Source: Paenibacillus alkalitolerans
GTDB lineage: Bacteria > Bacillota > Bacilli > Paenibacillales > YIM-B00363
Direction: 5' to 3'
Length of the DNA stretch: 64,000 nucleotides
Assembly (NCBI RefSeq): GCF_016482785.1
Contig: NZ_JAEMXM010000030.1
Span: 1-64,000 of the forward strand
Shown: one piece after another, positions 1-7,262 of the stretch
How the letters are laid out: the number at the start of each line of letters is the position of its first letter
Position numbering within the stretch: the first letter of the stretch is position 1
Program-made: the position numbers and the translations under genes
Notes under the pieces: model-generated
Seen by the model: only the letters and a program-made list of their open reading frames with translations
Database searches by the model: none
What the model was told of the DNA's origin: nothing

Positions 1-108
1 GACCGAACGTACCGGTGTTCATGCGGATTCTGCGCACACCGCGACAGAGTTGGAGCGATCAACATCATGCGCAAACCTATGATAGGTGGTAACAGTCTAT
101 CAGCCTAG
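1..108 (+). CDS. tnpB: IS605-family TnpB nuclease, C-terminal fragment (cut by window edge)
   Basis: Frame 1 reads through the left edge and stops at TAG 106-108. The 35 residues include YRCSCGF followed by HRDRVGAINI. That is the C-terminal zinc-ribbon Cys pair and the last RuvC acidic motif (Asp in HRD) of TnpB proteins of IS200/IS605 elements. TnpB is an RNA-guided DNA nuclease that uses an RNA made from the right end of its own element. The rest of the gene lies outside the window, so intactness cannot be judged. The identity of the motif is clear; the exact IS subgroup is not. Confidence 0.85.
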   Translation, partial: DRTYRCSCGFCAHRDRVGAINIMRKPMIGGNSLSA

Positions 109-254
109 ATAGCTATACGCTCTGATCTAGGATGAGCTAATGAGCTAGCTCTTAACTTAGCAGTTGCACAAAACAGAAATGGCCTGCGTGCGTTAACTAG
201 CTAAGAATCCCACGGCTTTAGCCGTGTTGGAGGCTCAAATTGGAGGTTTGAAAT
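109..254 (+). ncRNA. IS605-type right end with candidate omega (re)RNA and guide
   Basis: Directly after tnpB comes 130 bp without a gene. It ends in a perfect hairpin, CACGGC 211-216 and GCCGTG 221-226 with loop TTTA, followed by GGAGGCTCAA ending near 239. This is the usual layout of an IS605/IS1341 right end, where the 3' part of the tnpB transcript forms the omega RNA scaffold. By analogy the guide would be the 16-20 bases after the CTCAA, i.e. about 240-258. Those bases carry the ribosome binding site and TTG start of the next gene. Exact scaffold borders are inferred. Confidence 0.5.
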
Positions 255-770
255 TTGCTATATCATTTCAGCGAAGATCCGGATATTGAAATATTTATTC
301 CCAGAGCGCAGCAAAATCAAGAGGGAATGCCGCCGGTCGTATGGGCGATCGATGAAGAGCATTCGGTGAACTATTTCTTTCCAAGGGATTGCCCCAGAGT
401 AATATACAGAAGATCCTCTAATGTAAACGAGCAAGATGCGGACCGCTTCTTTTCACATACAACAGCCGACACGATTATTGCGGTCGAAAATAAATGGATT
501 GATAGAATACGCAATGTTAAGCTATACAGGTACACTTTTTCGGATGAAAGATTTGAATTGCGCGATAAGTGGGCAGGGTATTATACTTCGTACAAAACGG
601 TAACCCCGGTTAAAGTTGAACCGTTCGATGATCTTATCGGAAGGATACTTAGCAGGGGGGTTGAATTGAGGTTCATACCCAATTTATATCCTTTAAGAGA
701 TGCTATAATCCGTTCCACGGTAGATTATTTTTCAATCATCAGATTCAAGAACGCAGCTAAGCCGGAATAA
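255..770 (+). CDS. DUF6886 family protein
   Basis: A 171-aa protein beginning LYHFSEDPDIEIFIPR, with VVWAIDEEH and YFFPRDCPRVIY in the first 60 residues. These are hallmarks of the DUF6886 family, whose function is unknown. No signal peptide or membrane segment is visible. The start is TTG 255, chosen because GGAGG lies at 242-246 with normal spacing. That binding site sits immediately outside the right end of the TnpB element, so any original promoter has probably been displaced and the gene may be read from the element. Length looks complete. Confidence 0.7.
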   Translation: MLYHFSEDPDIEIFIPRAQQNQEGMPPVVWAIDEEHSVNYFFPRDCPRVIYRRSSNVNEQDADRFFSHTTADTIIAVENKWIDRIRNVKLYRYTFSDERFELRDKWAGYYTSYKTVTPVKVEPFDDLIGRILSRGVELRFIPNLYPLRDAIIRSTVDYFSIIRFKNAAKPE

Positions 771-797
771 CACATAAGACAAAGGAGGAATCATGAC

Positions 798-1262
798 ATG
801 GAACTGCTTTTTCAATACAACTGGCGGGTGCGAGACGAATGGTTTGATTGGTGCGGCGAAATTCCTTACGACGAATTGATTCGGGAACGGGTCGGTGGAG
901 TCGGCGGCATTTTAAAAACCTTGTTCCACATTGTAGACGTGGAATGGAGTTGGATTCGCGCTCTTAAAGGTGAACTTGTCCTGGATCCGGAATTCGAAGA
1001 TTACAAGAGTCTGGAACTCGTTCGCAAACTATCGGAGCAATATCGGCTAGATGTAAAGCGTTTTCTGGACGGGTGGTCATCCGATCAGGAACATAGAATT
1101 GTAACTCCTCCATGGAATCCGGAAAAATCGTATGTTCACGGCGAGGTGCTGCGTCACGTGATTGCGCATGAAATCCACCATATCGGACAATTATCGGTAT
1201 GGGCGAAAGAAGTGGGCAGACCTGTTGTATCCGCCAATTTCATTGGAAGAGGGATACTCTAA
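798..1262 (+). CDS. DinB-family putative metal-dependent protein
   Basis: 154 residues. The DinB/YfiT four-helix fold is suggested by His44 in LFHIVDVEWSW and by His124 and His128 in HVIAHEIHHIGQL, the three-histidine metal site of the family. Bacillus members include bacillithiol-dependent transferases, but the substrate cannot be told from sequence. ATG 798 is preceded by AAAGGAGG at 781-788. The gene follows the DUF6886 gene by 27 bp and could share its transcript. It has no frame disruption. Confidence 0.75.
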   Translation: MELLFQYNWRVRDEWFDWCGEIPYDELIRERVGGVGGILKTLFHIVDVEWSWIRALKGELVLDPEFEDYKSLELVRKLSEQYRLDVKRFLDGWSSDQEHRIVTPPWNPEKSYVHGEVLRHVIAHEIHHIGQLSVWAKEVGRPVVSANFIGRGIL

Positions 1263-1284
1263 ATCGAAGCGGAGGTTGCCGGAC

Positions 1285-2073
1285 TTGGAATGGATCGAGT
1301 ATTTCGAGCAGGCGGTAAGAAAAAACAACATAAACCGGATGCTTGATATATTGCAGCAGCACGCAACTTCTCATGCAGGCACTCCGAACCAAGCAGTGAA
1401 GAATAAGGCGTTGTCCGTGATACGCGGATTCTATAGAGCAGATGAAACCGGAATGTTTTCTCTTGCCGTTCGATTGTCCTCTTCCGGCAATGCTACAGGG
1501 GAACAACTCAGCACGGTTATGTTTGCGGAATGCTATACGATTCATCCCGAGGAAGCTAACCATCAACTTCATGGACTGGCCGACAAATCGAACTGGGAGG
1601 TGCGGGAGTGGGCTGCGAGCGCTTGCGGGATTGCATCAACATTTCGATTCCTTCTTCCCTGTTATGGCCGATTGGGTGAAAGATCCGTCTCCTAATGTTA
1701 GAAGAGCCGTCGCGGTGGCGGTGAAATATGCCGCCAAGCACAAAGTTGAACAACGTGCGGACTCTTATTTGGATTTGATCGAACCCCTGCTATTCGATCA
1801 GAATCCGTATGTGAAGAAAAATGTCGGCCCATTCGCGATCGGAGACGGGTTGCTGAAATATTTCCCCGATCGGGTTTTGGAAAGAATGGGAGCATGGGTG
1901 TTATTAGAGGATGAGTATGTGCGGTGGAATCTCGCCAAAGCGTTCTCTTCCGCAGCCGGGAGGATATTGATTGCCGAATCGTCACATATAATTTCGCAAC
2001 TGCAGCAAGACAATAGACCTGTAGTGAGAGAGCGATGGCCGCCGTCGTACGCTTGATTAGAGAGGATGCCTGA
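1285..2073 (+). pseudogene. HEAT-repeat-like protein, broken by two frameshifts
   Basis: A coherent protein of about 260 residues is spread over three frames. The first part begins at TTG 1285 after GGAGG 1271-1275 (DLEWIEYFEQAV) and is good to about WEVREWAASA. It continues in another frame from about 1620 (LHQHFDSFFPVMADWVKDP, then NVRRAVAVAVKYAAK). Near 2031 the frame changes again to give AMAAVVRLIREDA and TGA 2071-2073. Paired helices such as PNVRRAVAVAVKYA and NPYVKKNVGPFAIG suggest HEAT repeats, as in DNA alkylation repair-like proteins. Sequencing error is the main alternative to true decay. Confidence 0.6.
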
Positions 2074-2075
2074 AT

Positions 2076-2447
2076 GTGAGTAGCAAGCACGACTTTGAAG
2101 CCGTGTTTAATGATCTGAAGCGTATCTTGAGGCGGTATGAACCGGAGATGGACGTTAAAGCGGATTCGGACGCTAACTATTATTTGGATACATTCAAGAT
2201 GAGCCAGTTCAATAAAAAACCGGTATTCTTCGCATCGGCACAAATCAAGAAAAATTACGCAAGTTATTATTTGATGCCGGTTTACGCTTTTCCTGTATTG
2301 CTGGAAGGCATTTCCGGTGAATTAAGGCAGCGGATGCAAGGGAAGTCTTGTTTCAATTTCAAAGAAACGGATGCGGTTTTGGTGGCGGAACTTGAACGGT
2401 TGACGGAGCTTGGTTACAACAAATACAAGGAAGAACAGTGGATTTAA
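2076..2447 (+). CDS. Hypothetical protein, resembles DUF1801/YdhG-type domain
   Basis: 123 residues starting at GTG 2076, three bases after the stop of the broken HEAT-like gene, with AGAGGA at 2061-2066 as a weak binding site. The C-terminal half (YYLMPVYAFPVLLEGIS, then GKSCFNFKETD and a Leu-rich helix) resembles the small DUF1801-type domain found in some bacterial cytoplasmic proteins. The family assignment is tentative and no catalytic residues are evident. The protein has no membrane segment and appears full length. Confidence 0.55.
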   Translation: MSSKHDFEAVFNDLKRILRRYEPEMDVKADSDANYYLDTFKMSQFNKKPVFFASAQIKKNYASYYLMPVYAFPVLLEGISGELRQRMQGKSCFNFKETDAVLVAELERLTELGYNKYKEEQWI

Positions 2448-2448
2448 C

Positions 2449-2643
2449 ATGAATATTCAAGTGTTCGTCGGTGTAGTGTACATCATGGCGGCATCGTTGT
2501 TTTTGTTAACCTACATTTCTTCAAACACTACCGTCGGCGGGGAACGCAACTATGTCTGGCTCGGACTATCCGTCATTTTTTTTGCTCTGGGAATATTCCA
2601 ATTTGTTATGAACAGGAAAAATGACGGTTCAAAGAGGAAATAG
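2449..2643 (+). CDS. Small two-helix membrane protein, unknown
   Basis: 64 residues starting at ATG 2449, one base after the upstream TAA, with AAGGAAG at 2428-2434. Two hydrophobic stretches (about residues 2-22, VFVGVVYIMAASLFLLTYI, and 34-53, WLGLSVIFFALGIFQFVM) are separated by a short polar loop, and the tail is basic (NRKNDGSKRK). This predicts a two-pass membrane protein with a cytoplasmic C-terminus. No family is recognised. It probably belongs to the same transcript as the preceding gene. Confidence 0.55.
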   Translation: MNIQVFVGVVYIMAASLFLLTYISSNTTVGGERNYVWLGLSVIFFALGIFQFVMNRKNDGSKRK

Positions 2644-2670
2644 CAGAATCGTACGCTTGGAGGGCTGCCC

Positions 2671-2866
2671 ATGGTTGGCGGAGAAATCGTATATTCAATT
2701 ATTCAGATTCTTGTTTTCGCGGCAATTCCGTTCTTTTACTATTTGATAGGTTGCCGGTCAGCTAAAGGTGCGAGGCATAAGCATTGATACGGTACTTACG
2801 TTACTCGTCATGTCCTTGCTGAAAACATCGCTTTCAGAAGAAAAATTATTCCGTGGATTTATCGGG
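2671..2866 (+). pseudogene. Remnant of CPBP (CAAX protease-like) membrane protein
   Basis: ATG 2671 opens a 38-codon ORF (MVGGEIVYSIIQILVFAAIPFFYYLIG is the first helix, positions 2671-2751) that stops at 2785. The +2 frame then contains SEEKLFRGFIG at 2834-2866, which matches the EExxxR motif of CPBP intramembrane proteases. The two parts together look like the N-terminus and first catalytic motif of one CPBP gene with deletion and frameshift. The later His motifs are absent. Too little remains for a firm call. Confidence 0.4.
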
Positions 2867-2928
2867 ACTACGTGTGTTCGCGGGATTTCTGGTCATTCGC
2901 TGCATGTCATTAAAATAGTTTCGTTTTT

Positions 2929-3885
2929 GAGACTGTCGATTAATCCAAAGTTGTAAAGAACGCTTGATTTAAGACGGTTTTGAGTAAATACAGTCAATAT
3001 TTGAGCTTATTTATAAACATAGGATCAATTTTGAGGCTGTCGATTAATTGTTGACACGAACTTGCAGCGAAATTTTTCGCTTACAGCGCTTGTATCCGGC
3101 GCTTTCGGCTCGCTGCACCTTACTAACCGGAGAAACTCCGGTTATATCGCTCATTTTCGGCCCGCTGCACCGTCCTAACCGGAGAAACTCCGGTTATATC
3201 GCTCATTTTCGGCCCGCTGCACCGTCCTAACCGGAGAAACTCCGGTTATATCGCTCATTTTCGGCCCGCTGCACCGTCCTAACCGGAGAAACTCCGGTTA
3301 TATCGCTCATTTTCGGCCCGCTGCACCGTCCTAACCGGAGAAACTCCGGTTATATCGCTCATTTTCGGCCCGCTGCACCGTCCTAACCGGAGAAACTCCG
3401 GTTATATCGCTCATTTTCGGCCCGCTGCACCGTCCTAACCGGAGAAACTCCGGTTATATCGCTCATTTTCGGCCCGCTGCACCGTCCTAACCGGAGAAAC
3501 TCCGGTTATATCGCTCATTTTCGGCCCGCTGCACCGTCCTAACCGGAGAAACTCCGGTTATATCGCTCATTTTCGGCCCGCTGCACCGTCCTAACCGGAG
3601 AAACTCCGGTTATATCGCTCATTTTCGGCCCGCTGCACCGTCCTAACCGGAGAAACTCCGGTTATATCGCTCATTTTCGGCCCGCTGCACCGTCCTAACC
3701 GGAGAAACTCCGGTTATATCGCTCATTTTCGGCCCGCTGCACCGTCCTAACCGGAGAAACTCCGGTTATATCGCTCATTTTCGGCCCGCTGCACCCTCCC
3801 AACCGGAGAAACTCCGGTTATATCGCTCATCATTAATCGACAGTCTCGTTTTTGAGCTTATTTATAAACATAGGATCAATTTTTG
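2929..3885. mobile_element. Repeat-bounded segment: inverted and direct repeats around the tandem array
   Basis: GAGACTGTCGATTAAT at 2929-2944 recurs as GAGGCTGTCGATTAAT at 3033-3048 and, inverted, as ATTAATCGACAGTCTC at 3832-3847. A 35-bp block at 3001-3035 (starting TTGAGCTTATTTATAAAC) recurs directly at about 3852-3886. The 52-bp array therefore sits between 16-bp inverted repeats that are themselves flanked by direct repeats, as in a non-autonomous transposable element or a recombination product. No transposase is present. The segment from 2867 to 4043 otherwise holds no intact gene. Confidence 0.5.
3124..3830. repeat. 52-bp palindromic tandem array, 14 copies
   Basis: The core TAACCGGAGAAACTCCGGTT recurs every 52 bp from 3124 to 3800. 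Most copies are identical; the last starts with C instead of T. A degenerate half-copy lies just upstream, from about 3095. Each unit contains a perfect 8-bp hairpin (AACCGGAG/CTCCGGTT, loop AAA), so a transcript would form a row of 14 stem-loops. There are no unique spacers and no cas genes. Small ORFs across it are translations of the repeat. Confidence 0.95.
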
Positions 3886-3993
3886 ACCTTACTGGTCCGG
3901 AACTCGGATGGATACGGAGAAAATGACCGAAAGACCGTTGCAATAGATAAAAAAATGATTACCGATAGGGTAAAGAACTACTTTGGCAAATAA
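3883..3993 (+). pseudogene. Possible C-terminal remnant of an unknown gene
   Basis: A short open frame ends at TAA 3991-3993 and reads NSDGYGENDRKTVAIDKK followed by MITDRVKNYFGK. The composition looks protein-like, but the frame opens inside the repeated border at about 3877 and has no start context. It may be the tail of a gene interrupted by the repeat insertion. No family is recognised. Confidence 0.2.
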
Positions 3994-4003
3994 TCAATGC
4001 CAC

Positions 4004-4034
4004 AGCGGCCCCGAAGCATATTTCGAGGGCCGCT
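4004..4034 (-). terminator. Hairpin downstream of the thioredoxin gene
   Basis: AGCGGCCC 4004-4011 pairs perfectly with GGGCCGCT 4027-4034. It lies 10 bp past the stop of the minus-strand thioredoxin gene. The T-run is weak, so termination efficiency is uncertain. Confidence 0.55.
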
Positions 4035-4043
4035 CAACAGCAT

Positions 4044-4367
4044 TTACCCTTGAAGTGTCCTGTCGATTACTGTTTTATAAGCAGCTTTCGGCCGTAAGCC
4101 GACCAGCTTATCCACCGGCTGCCCGTCGCGATACACAATTACCGTCGGCATGCTCATAATTGCCTGTTCTTCCGCAATTTCGGGACATTCATCGACGTCT
4201 ATTTTCGCGAAAGAGACGGACGCGCCATATTCGTCCGCAAGGTTTTCCAATATGGGCTGCAGGTGTTTGCATGGCGGGCACCAAACTGCGCCGAACTCGA
4301 CTACGGAAACTCCGGGTGAATTGATATTGGTACGGTATTGCTCTTCATTAACGGTTTGTAATGTCAT
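4044..4367 (-). CDS. Thioredoxin-family protein (CPPC active site)
   Basis: 107 residues, a full thioredoxin fold. The active site is WCPPCKH (Cys30, Cys33) rather than the classical CGPC, and the cis-proline loop is MSMPTV. It should act as a cytoplasmic thiol-disulfide oxidoreductase. The start is the ATG whose first bases overlap the merR stop (ATGA, 4364-4367), preceded by GGAGGA. It is the second gene of a merR-trx operon, which suggests induction by whatever thiol, metal or electrophile the regulator senses. A longer reading frame upstream only runs back into merR. Confidence 0.88.
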   Translation of the reverse strand: MTLQTVNEEQYRTNINSPGVSVVEFGAVWCPPCKHLQPILENLADEYGASVSFAKIDVDECPEIAEEQAIMSMPTVIVYRDGQPVDKLVGLRPKAAYKTVIDRTLQG

Positions 4368-4729
4368 TGCAGCATTCCTCCGCTTTCTTCTAATATGGAT
4401 GCGATTCGCTCCTCCAAATTGGATTTGATCGCATTGAGCAAATCGATTTGAGAGTTGATCTCCTCGAGTTTCTTCTGATAAACCGGCAATATTTCTTTGC
4501 AAAACGATTCCTTATTCTTCATCACGCAGTGAAGAAATCCGGCGATTTGATCGGTGCTCAATCCGAGCGATAAATAAAATTGAATCGTCACTACTTGCTC
4601 AATCGCCATTTTGTTGTATTCCCTGTACCCGTTCAGTTGACGATCGGCGGCGAGCAGTCCCTGCTTTTCGTAATATCGAAGAGATCGGATGCTTACGCCG
4701 GTCGCCTTGGACAATTCGCCGATTTTCAA
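4364..4729 (-). CDS. MerR-family transcriptional regulator
   Basis: 121 residues. The winged helix MKIGELSKATGVSIRSLRYY at the N-terminus is typical of MerR. It is followed by a dimerisation coiled coil (about residues 80-112) and no separate ligand domain. Cys68 and Cys77 flank the start of the coiled coil and could bind a metal or sense oxidants. The promoter in front of it has the long spacer used by MerR activators, with a dyad inside the spacer, so the protein likely controls its own operon and the thioredoxin gene. Confidence 0.85.
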   Translation of the reverse strand: MKIGELSKATGVSIRSLRYYEKQGLLAADRQLNGYREYNKMAIEQVVTIQFYLSLGLSTDQIAGFLHCVMKNKESFCKEILPVYQKKLEEINSQIDLLNAIKSNLEERIASILEESGGMLQ

Positions 4730-4763
4730 GCAACATGCCTCCTACACATTGGATTATGCCATC

Positions 4764-4795
4764 ATTATAAACCCTAACATCAATGTCAGGGTCAA
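4764..4795 (-). promoter_or_regulatory. MerR-type promoter and operator of merR-trx
   Basis: On the minus strand TTGACC (4795-4790) and TATAAT (4769-4764) are separated by 20 bp. The spacer holds the near-perfect dyad ACCCTGACAT/ATGTTAGGGT. A 19-20 bp spacer with an operator between the boxes is the signature of MerR-activated promoters. Confidence 0.8.
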
Positions 4796-4883
4796 TAACT
4801 TTTTTCTCACAAAATGAACCGCCGAACCGACCGGCGAATACTATAGATGAAAACGGCTAGGCAGATGCGGAGGAGGTTTACCG

Positions 4884-5342
4884 ATGAACACGGTGTGGAC
4901 TAACCCCAAATTTCGTGCAGGGTGGAAGTCGTTTGAAAGAATGCTGCGCAGAAAGCTGAACGCGGTGCAAAACTCGCATTCAGTCAACGATGATTACGGT
5001 TGGACCCGTTTATTTGAGGATTCGCTGGAACGGCTCGAACGGATGAGAGTGTCTGGCCTGACATCGGATGTGTTTGAAACGCATCGCTCCGTCATCGTAC
5101 GAATTCATCTCCCACAGTATGCAGCTGAGCACAGACCGAACATCTCGGTTTCCCCCCGTGAAATTACGATATCCGGCATCCCCGGAAAGATGGATGAAAA
5201 AATCAAACTGCCTTGTATCGTGACGCCCGGAAGAAATAAAGCGGCGCTGTCCAAAGGAATTCTTGAAATCCGTCTGCGTAAACGAGTCGTTGACAAGCGG
5301 GCCAAAACATACAAACTTCATGTAGAACGGAGCAAGTTCTAA
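4884..5342 (+). CDS. Hsp20/alpha-crystallin-like protein
   Basis: 152 residues. The C-terminal 90 residues resemble a small heat-shock (alpha-crystallin) domain: VIVRIHLPQY, then ISVSPREITISGI, and GILEIRLRKR as the closing strand. The N-terminal 60 residues are basic and variable. In Bacilli such proteins can be chaperones or spore coat components. GAATACTA near 4843 could be a forespore -10, but its -35 is poor. ATG 4884 is preceded by GGAGGAGG 4869-4876. The gene is transcribed away from the merR operon. Confidence 0.65.
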   Translation: MNTVWTNPKFRAGWKSFERMLRRKLNAVQNSHSVNDDYGWTRLFEDSLERLERMRVSGLTSDVFETHRSVIVRIHLPQYAAEHRPNISVSPREITISGIPGKMDEKIKLPCIVTPGRNKAALSKGILEIRLRKRVVDKRAKTYKLHVERSKF

Positions 5343-5379
5343 GGACAGTCATCCGGGGTGATCACGCTAAATAGCGCAC

Positions 5380-5408
5380 TTGTGCGAAGTTTCGCAATGT
5401 GGTATACT
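5380..5408 (+). promoter_or_regulatory. Vegetative promoter of the rimP-nusA-infB operon
   Basis: TTGTGC 5380-5385 and TATACT 5403-5408 are separated by exactly 17 bp, a good sigma-A promoter 80 bp upstream of the rimP start. Confidence 0.7.
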
Positions 5409-5442
5409 TTTCAAGTGATTGTGCAGATACTGCTGAACAGTG

Positions 5443-5470
5443 AGAGTGGGGAAACCCACTCTTTACGTTT
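5443..5470 (+). terminator. Leader hairpin (attenuator-like) before rimP
   Basis: AGAGTGGG 5443-5450, loop GAAA, CCCACTCT 5455-5462, then TTACGTTTT. It lies between promoter and rimP RBS, so it is either a leaky terminator/attenuator or an RNA-stabilising stem in the operon leader. Confidence 0.55.
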
Positions 5471-5490
5471 TCCATAGAGGAGGTACGATT

Positions 5491-5952
5491 GTGAGCGCGA
5501 CCGGAGTACAGCAAGTCGTTGCCGAAATGCTCCAGCCCTACTTGGATCAGGAAGGGTTTGAGCTTGTGGATGTGGAGTACGTGAAAGAAGGCGGCAACCG
5601 CTACCTTCGGGTGTATGTGGATAAAGAAGGCGGCATCGATATCGACGAATGCGGTCGCATCAGCGAATATTTGAGCGATCGTCTGGACGATAAAGATCCG
5701 ATTCCTGATGCTTATATACTTGAAGTTTCCTCTCCGGGGGCGGAACGTCCGTTAAAGAAACCGGAGGATTTCCGGCGCGCGGTAGGGAAAGACGTTTACA
5801 TCACTACATACGAACCAATCGGCGGCAAGAAGGAATTCGAAGGGCGATTGTTGTCGTATGATGAAAACGAATTAACCTTAAATTCCGGGAAGAAAACTGA
5901 TGTTATCCCAACTGACAAAGTGGCGGGAGCGCGGTTGGCGATTATTTTCTAA
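5491..5952 (+). CDS. rimP: Ribosome maturation factor RimP
   Basis: 153 residues. RimP assists assembly of the 30S subunit in the cytoplasm. The family pattern GFELVDVEYVKEGGNRYLR, ISEYLSD and LEVSSPGAERPL is present, with a C-terminal SH3-like part (FEGRLLSYDENELTL). The start is GTG 5491, eight bases after AGAGGAGG; an upstream in-frame extension covers the leader hairpin and is not used. It is the first gene of the nusA-infB operon, as in B. subtilis (ylxS). Confidence 0.95.
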   Translation: MSATGVQQVVAEMLQPYLDQEGFELVDVEYVKEGGNRYLRVYVDKEGGIDIDECGRISEYLSDRLDDKDPIPDAYILEVSSPGAERPLKKPEDFRRAVGKDVYITTYEPIGGKKEFEGRLLSYDENELTLNSGKKTDVIPTDKVAGARLAIIF

Positions 5953-6050
5953 ATCGCGTCCGCTCATCTTTGAGTATACATCAATGGAATTTCACCTTAA
6001 CGATTCGGTAAGTATATCCTGCGGATATAACACCTCAAGTCGTCTTCGGT

Positions 6051-6088
6051 AAACGGGGCTCCGTCCCGAGAGGACGGCGAAGCCGTTT
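6051..6088 (+). promoter_or_regulatory. Stable hairpin in the rimP-nusA gap
   Basis: AAACGGGGCTCCGTCC pairs with GGACGGCGAAGCCGTTT across loop CGAGA. It sits in an unusually long 182-bp gap within the operon, without a T-run. It may be a processing site or a nusA autoregulatory leader; nothing else is visible in the gap. Confidence 0.45.
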
Positions 6089-6134
6089 ATCCTTGGTCGT
6101 GCTGTGCGTTATTTGAAAGGGGGAACTGGATGCC

Positions 6135-7229
6135 ATGAACACGGATTTTATTGAAGCGTTGTCGGAAATTGAGAAAGAGAAAGGTATCGGGAAAGAGGTT
6201 TTGATCGAAGCGATCGAAGCTGCGTTAATTTCGAGTTATAAGCGGAACTTCAATACCGCGCAGAACGTAAGGGTTGACATTAATCGGATGATCGGGGGCA
6301 TTAAAGTGTTCGCCCGCAAGACGGTTGTGGACGAAGTGTTGGACCCGCGTCTTGAAATCTCGCTTTATGCGGCGAGAGAAATCAACCCGAATTATTCGCT
6401 TGACGATATTGTGGAAATCGAAGTCACGCCGCGCGATTTCGGCCGTATTGCGGCGCAGACGGCGAAACAGGTTGTGACCCAACGTATTCGCGAAGCGGAG
6501 CGGGGACTTATCTATAACGCTTTCGTCGATAAAGAAGAAGACATCGTCACCGGGATCGTGCAGCGGATGGATACGCGAAATTTGTACGTCGACCTGGGTA
6601 AAGTCGAGGCGGTTATGCCGCTCAATGAGATGATGCCGACCGACAAGTTCAAATTGAACGACCGGGTGAAGGGGTTCATCACTCGCGTCGAGAACACGAC
6701 GAAAGGTCCGCAGATCATATTGTCGCGGACTCACCCGGGGCTGTTGAAACGTCTGTTCGAATTGGAAGTGCCGGAAATTTACGATGGCGTCGTTGAAATT
6801 AAATCGGTCGCGCGGGAAGCCGGTTTTCGTTCGAAAATTGCCGTCTATTCGAGAAATCCCGACGTCGACCCTGTCGGCTCCTGCGTCGGTCCGAAGGGCG
6901 CACGCGTTCAGACGATCGTCTCCGAGCTCCGCGGCGAGAAAATCGATATCGTCCGTTGGAGCGACAATGTGGAAGAGTTTGTTGCAAACGCGCTCAGTCC
7001 GTCGAAGGTTGTGGAAGTGCAGGTGCTTGATGACGAGAAAACCGCCAGGGTAATCGTTCCCGATTACCAGCTGTCGCTCGCCATCGGCATCAAAGGGCAA
7101 AATGCGAGACTAGCGGCGAAGTTAACCGGTTGGAAGATTGATATTAAGAGCGAAAGCCAGGCGGAAGACGAATTCGGGCGTCCCCGCACGTCCGACGAGA
7201 TGCCGCAAGATTCCATAAGCATTGATTGA
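6135..7229 (+). CDS. nusA: Transcription termination/antitermination factor NusA
   Basis: 364 residues, the short Firmicute form. The N-terminal RNA polymerase-binding domain (FIEALSEIEKEKGIGKEVL) is followed by an S1 domain (about 135-200) and two KH domains, with GxxG-type loops at VGPKGARVQ (about 247) and IGIKGQNAR (about 317). NusA modulates pausing, intrinsic termination and antitermination. ATG 6135 follows AAAGGGGGAA. The acidic repeats of proteobacterial NusA are absent, as expected in this group. Confidence 0.97.
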   Translation: MNTDFIEALSEIEKEKGIGKEVLIEAIEAALISSYKRNFNTAQNVRVDINRMIGGIKVFARKTVVDEVLDPRLEISLYAAREINPNYSLDDIVEIEVTPRDFGRIAAQTAKQVVTQRIREAERGLIYNAFVDKEEDIVTGIVQRMDTRNLYVDLGKVEAVMPLNEMMPTDKFKLNDRVKGFITRVENTTKGPQIILSRTHPGLLKRLFELEVPEIYDGVVEIKSVAREAGFRSKIAVYSRNPDVDPVGSCVGPKGARVQTIVSELRGEKIDIVRWSDNVEEFVANALSPSKVVEVQVLDDEKTARVIVPDYQLSLAIGIKGQNARLAAKLTGWKIDIKSESQAEDEFGRPRTSDEMPQDSISID

Positions 7230-7262
7230 TGCTTTATGAAATAATGGATTGAGGTGAGTGTC

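Noticed and set aside
1162-1284. Upstream start of the HEAT-like gene overlapping the DinB gene
   Set aside because: The extension is an out-of-frame reading of DinB; the TTG at 1285 has a proper binding site.
3048-3230. 60-aa ORF at the start of the tandem array
   Set aside because: It is a translation of repeat sequence and ends in a repeated peptide.
3124-3830. CRISPR array
   Set aside because: The 52-bp units are contiguous and identical, with no unique spacers, and no cas genes are nearby.
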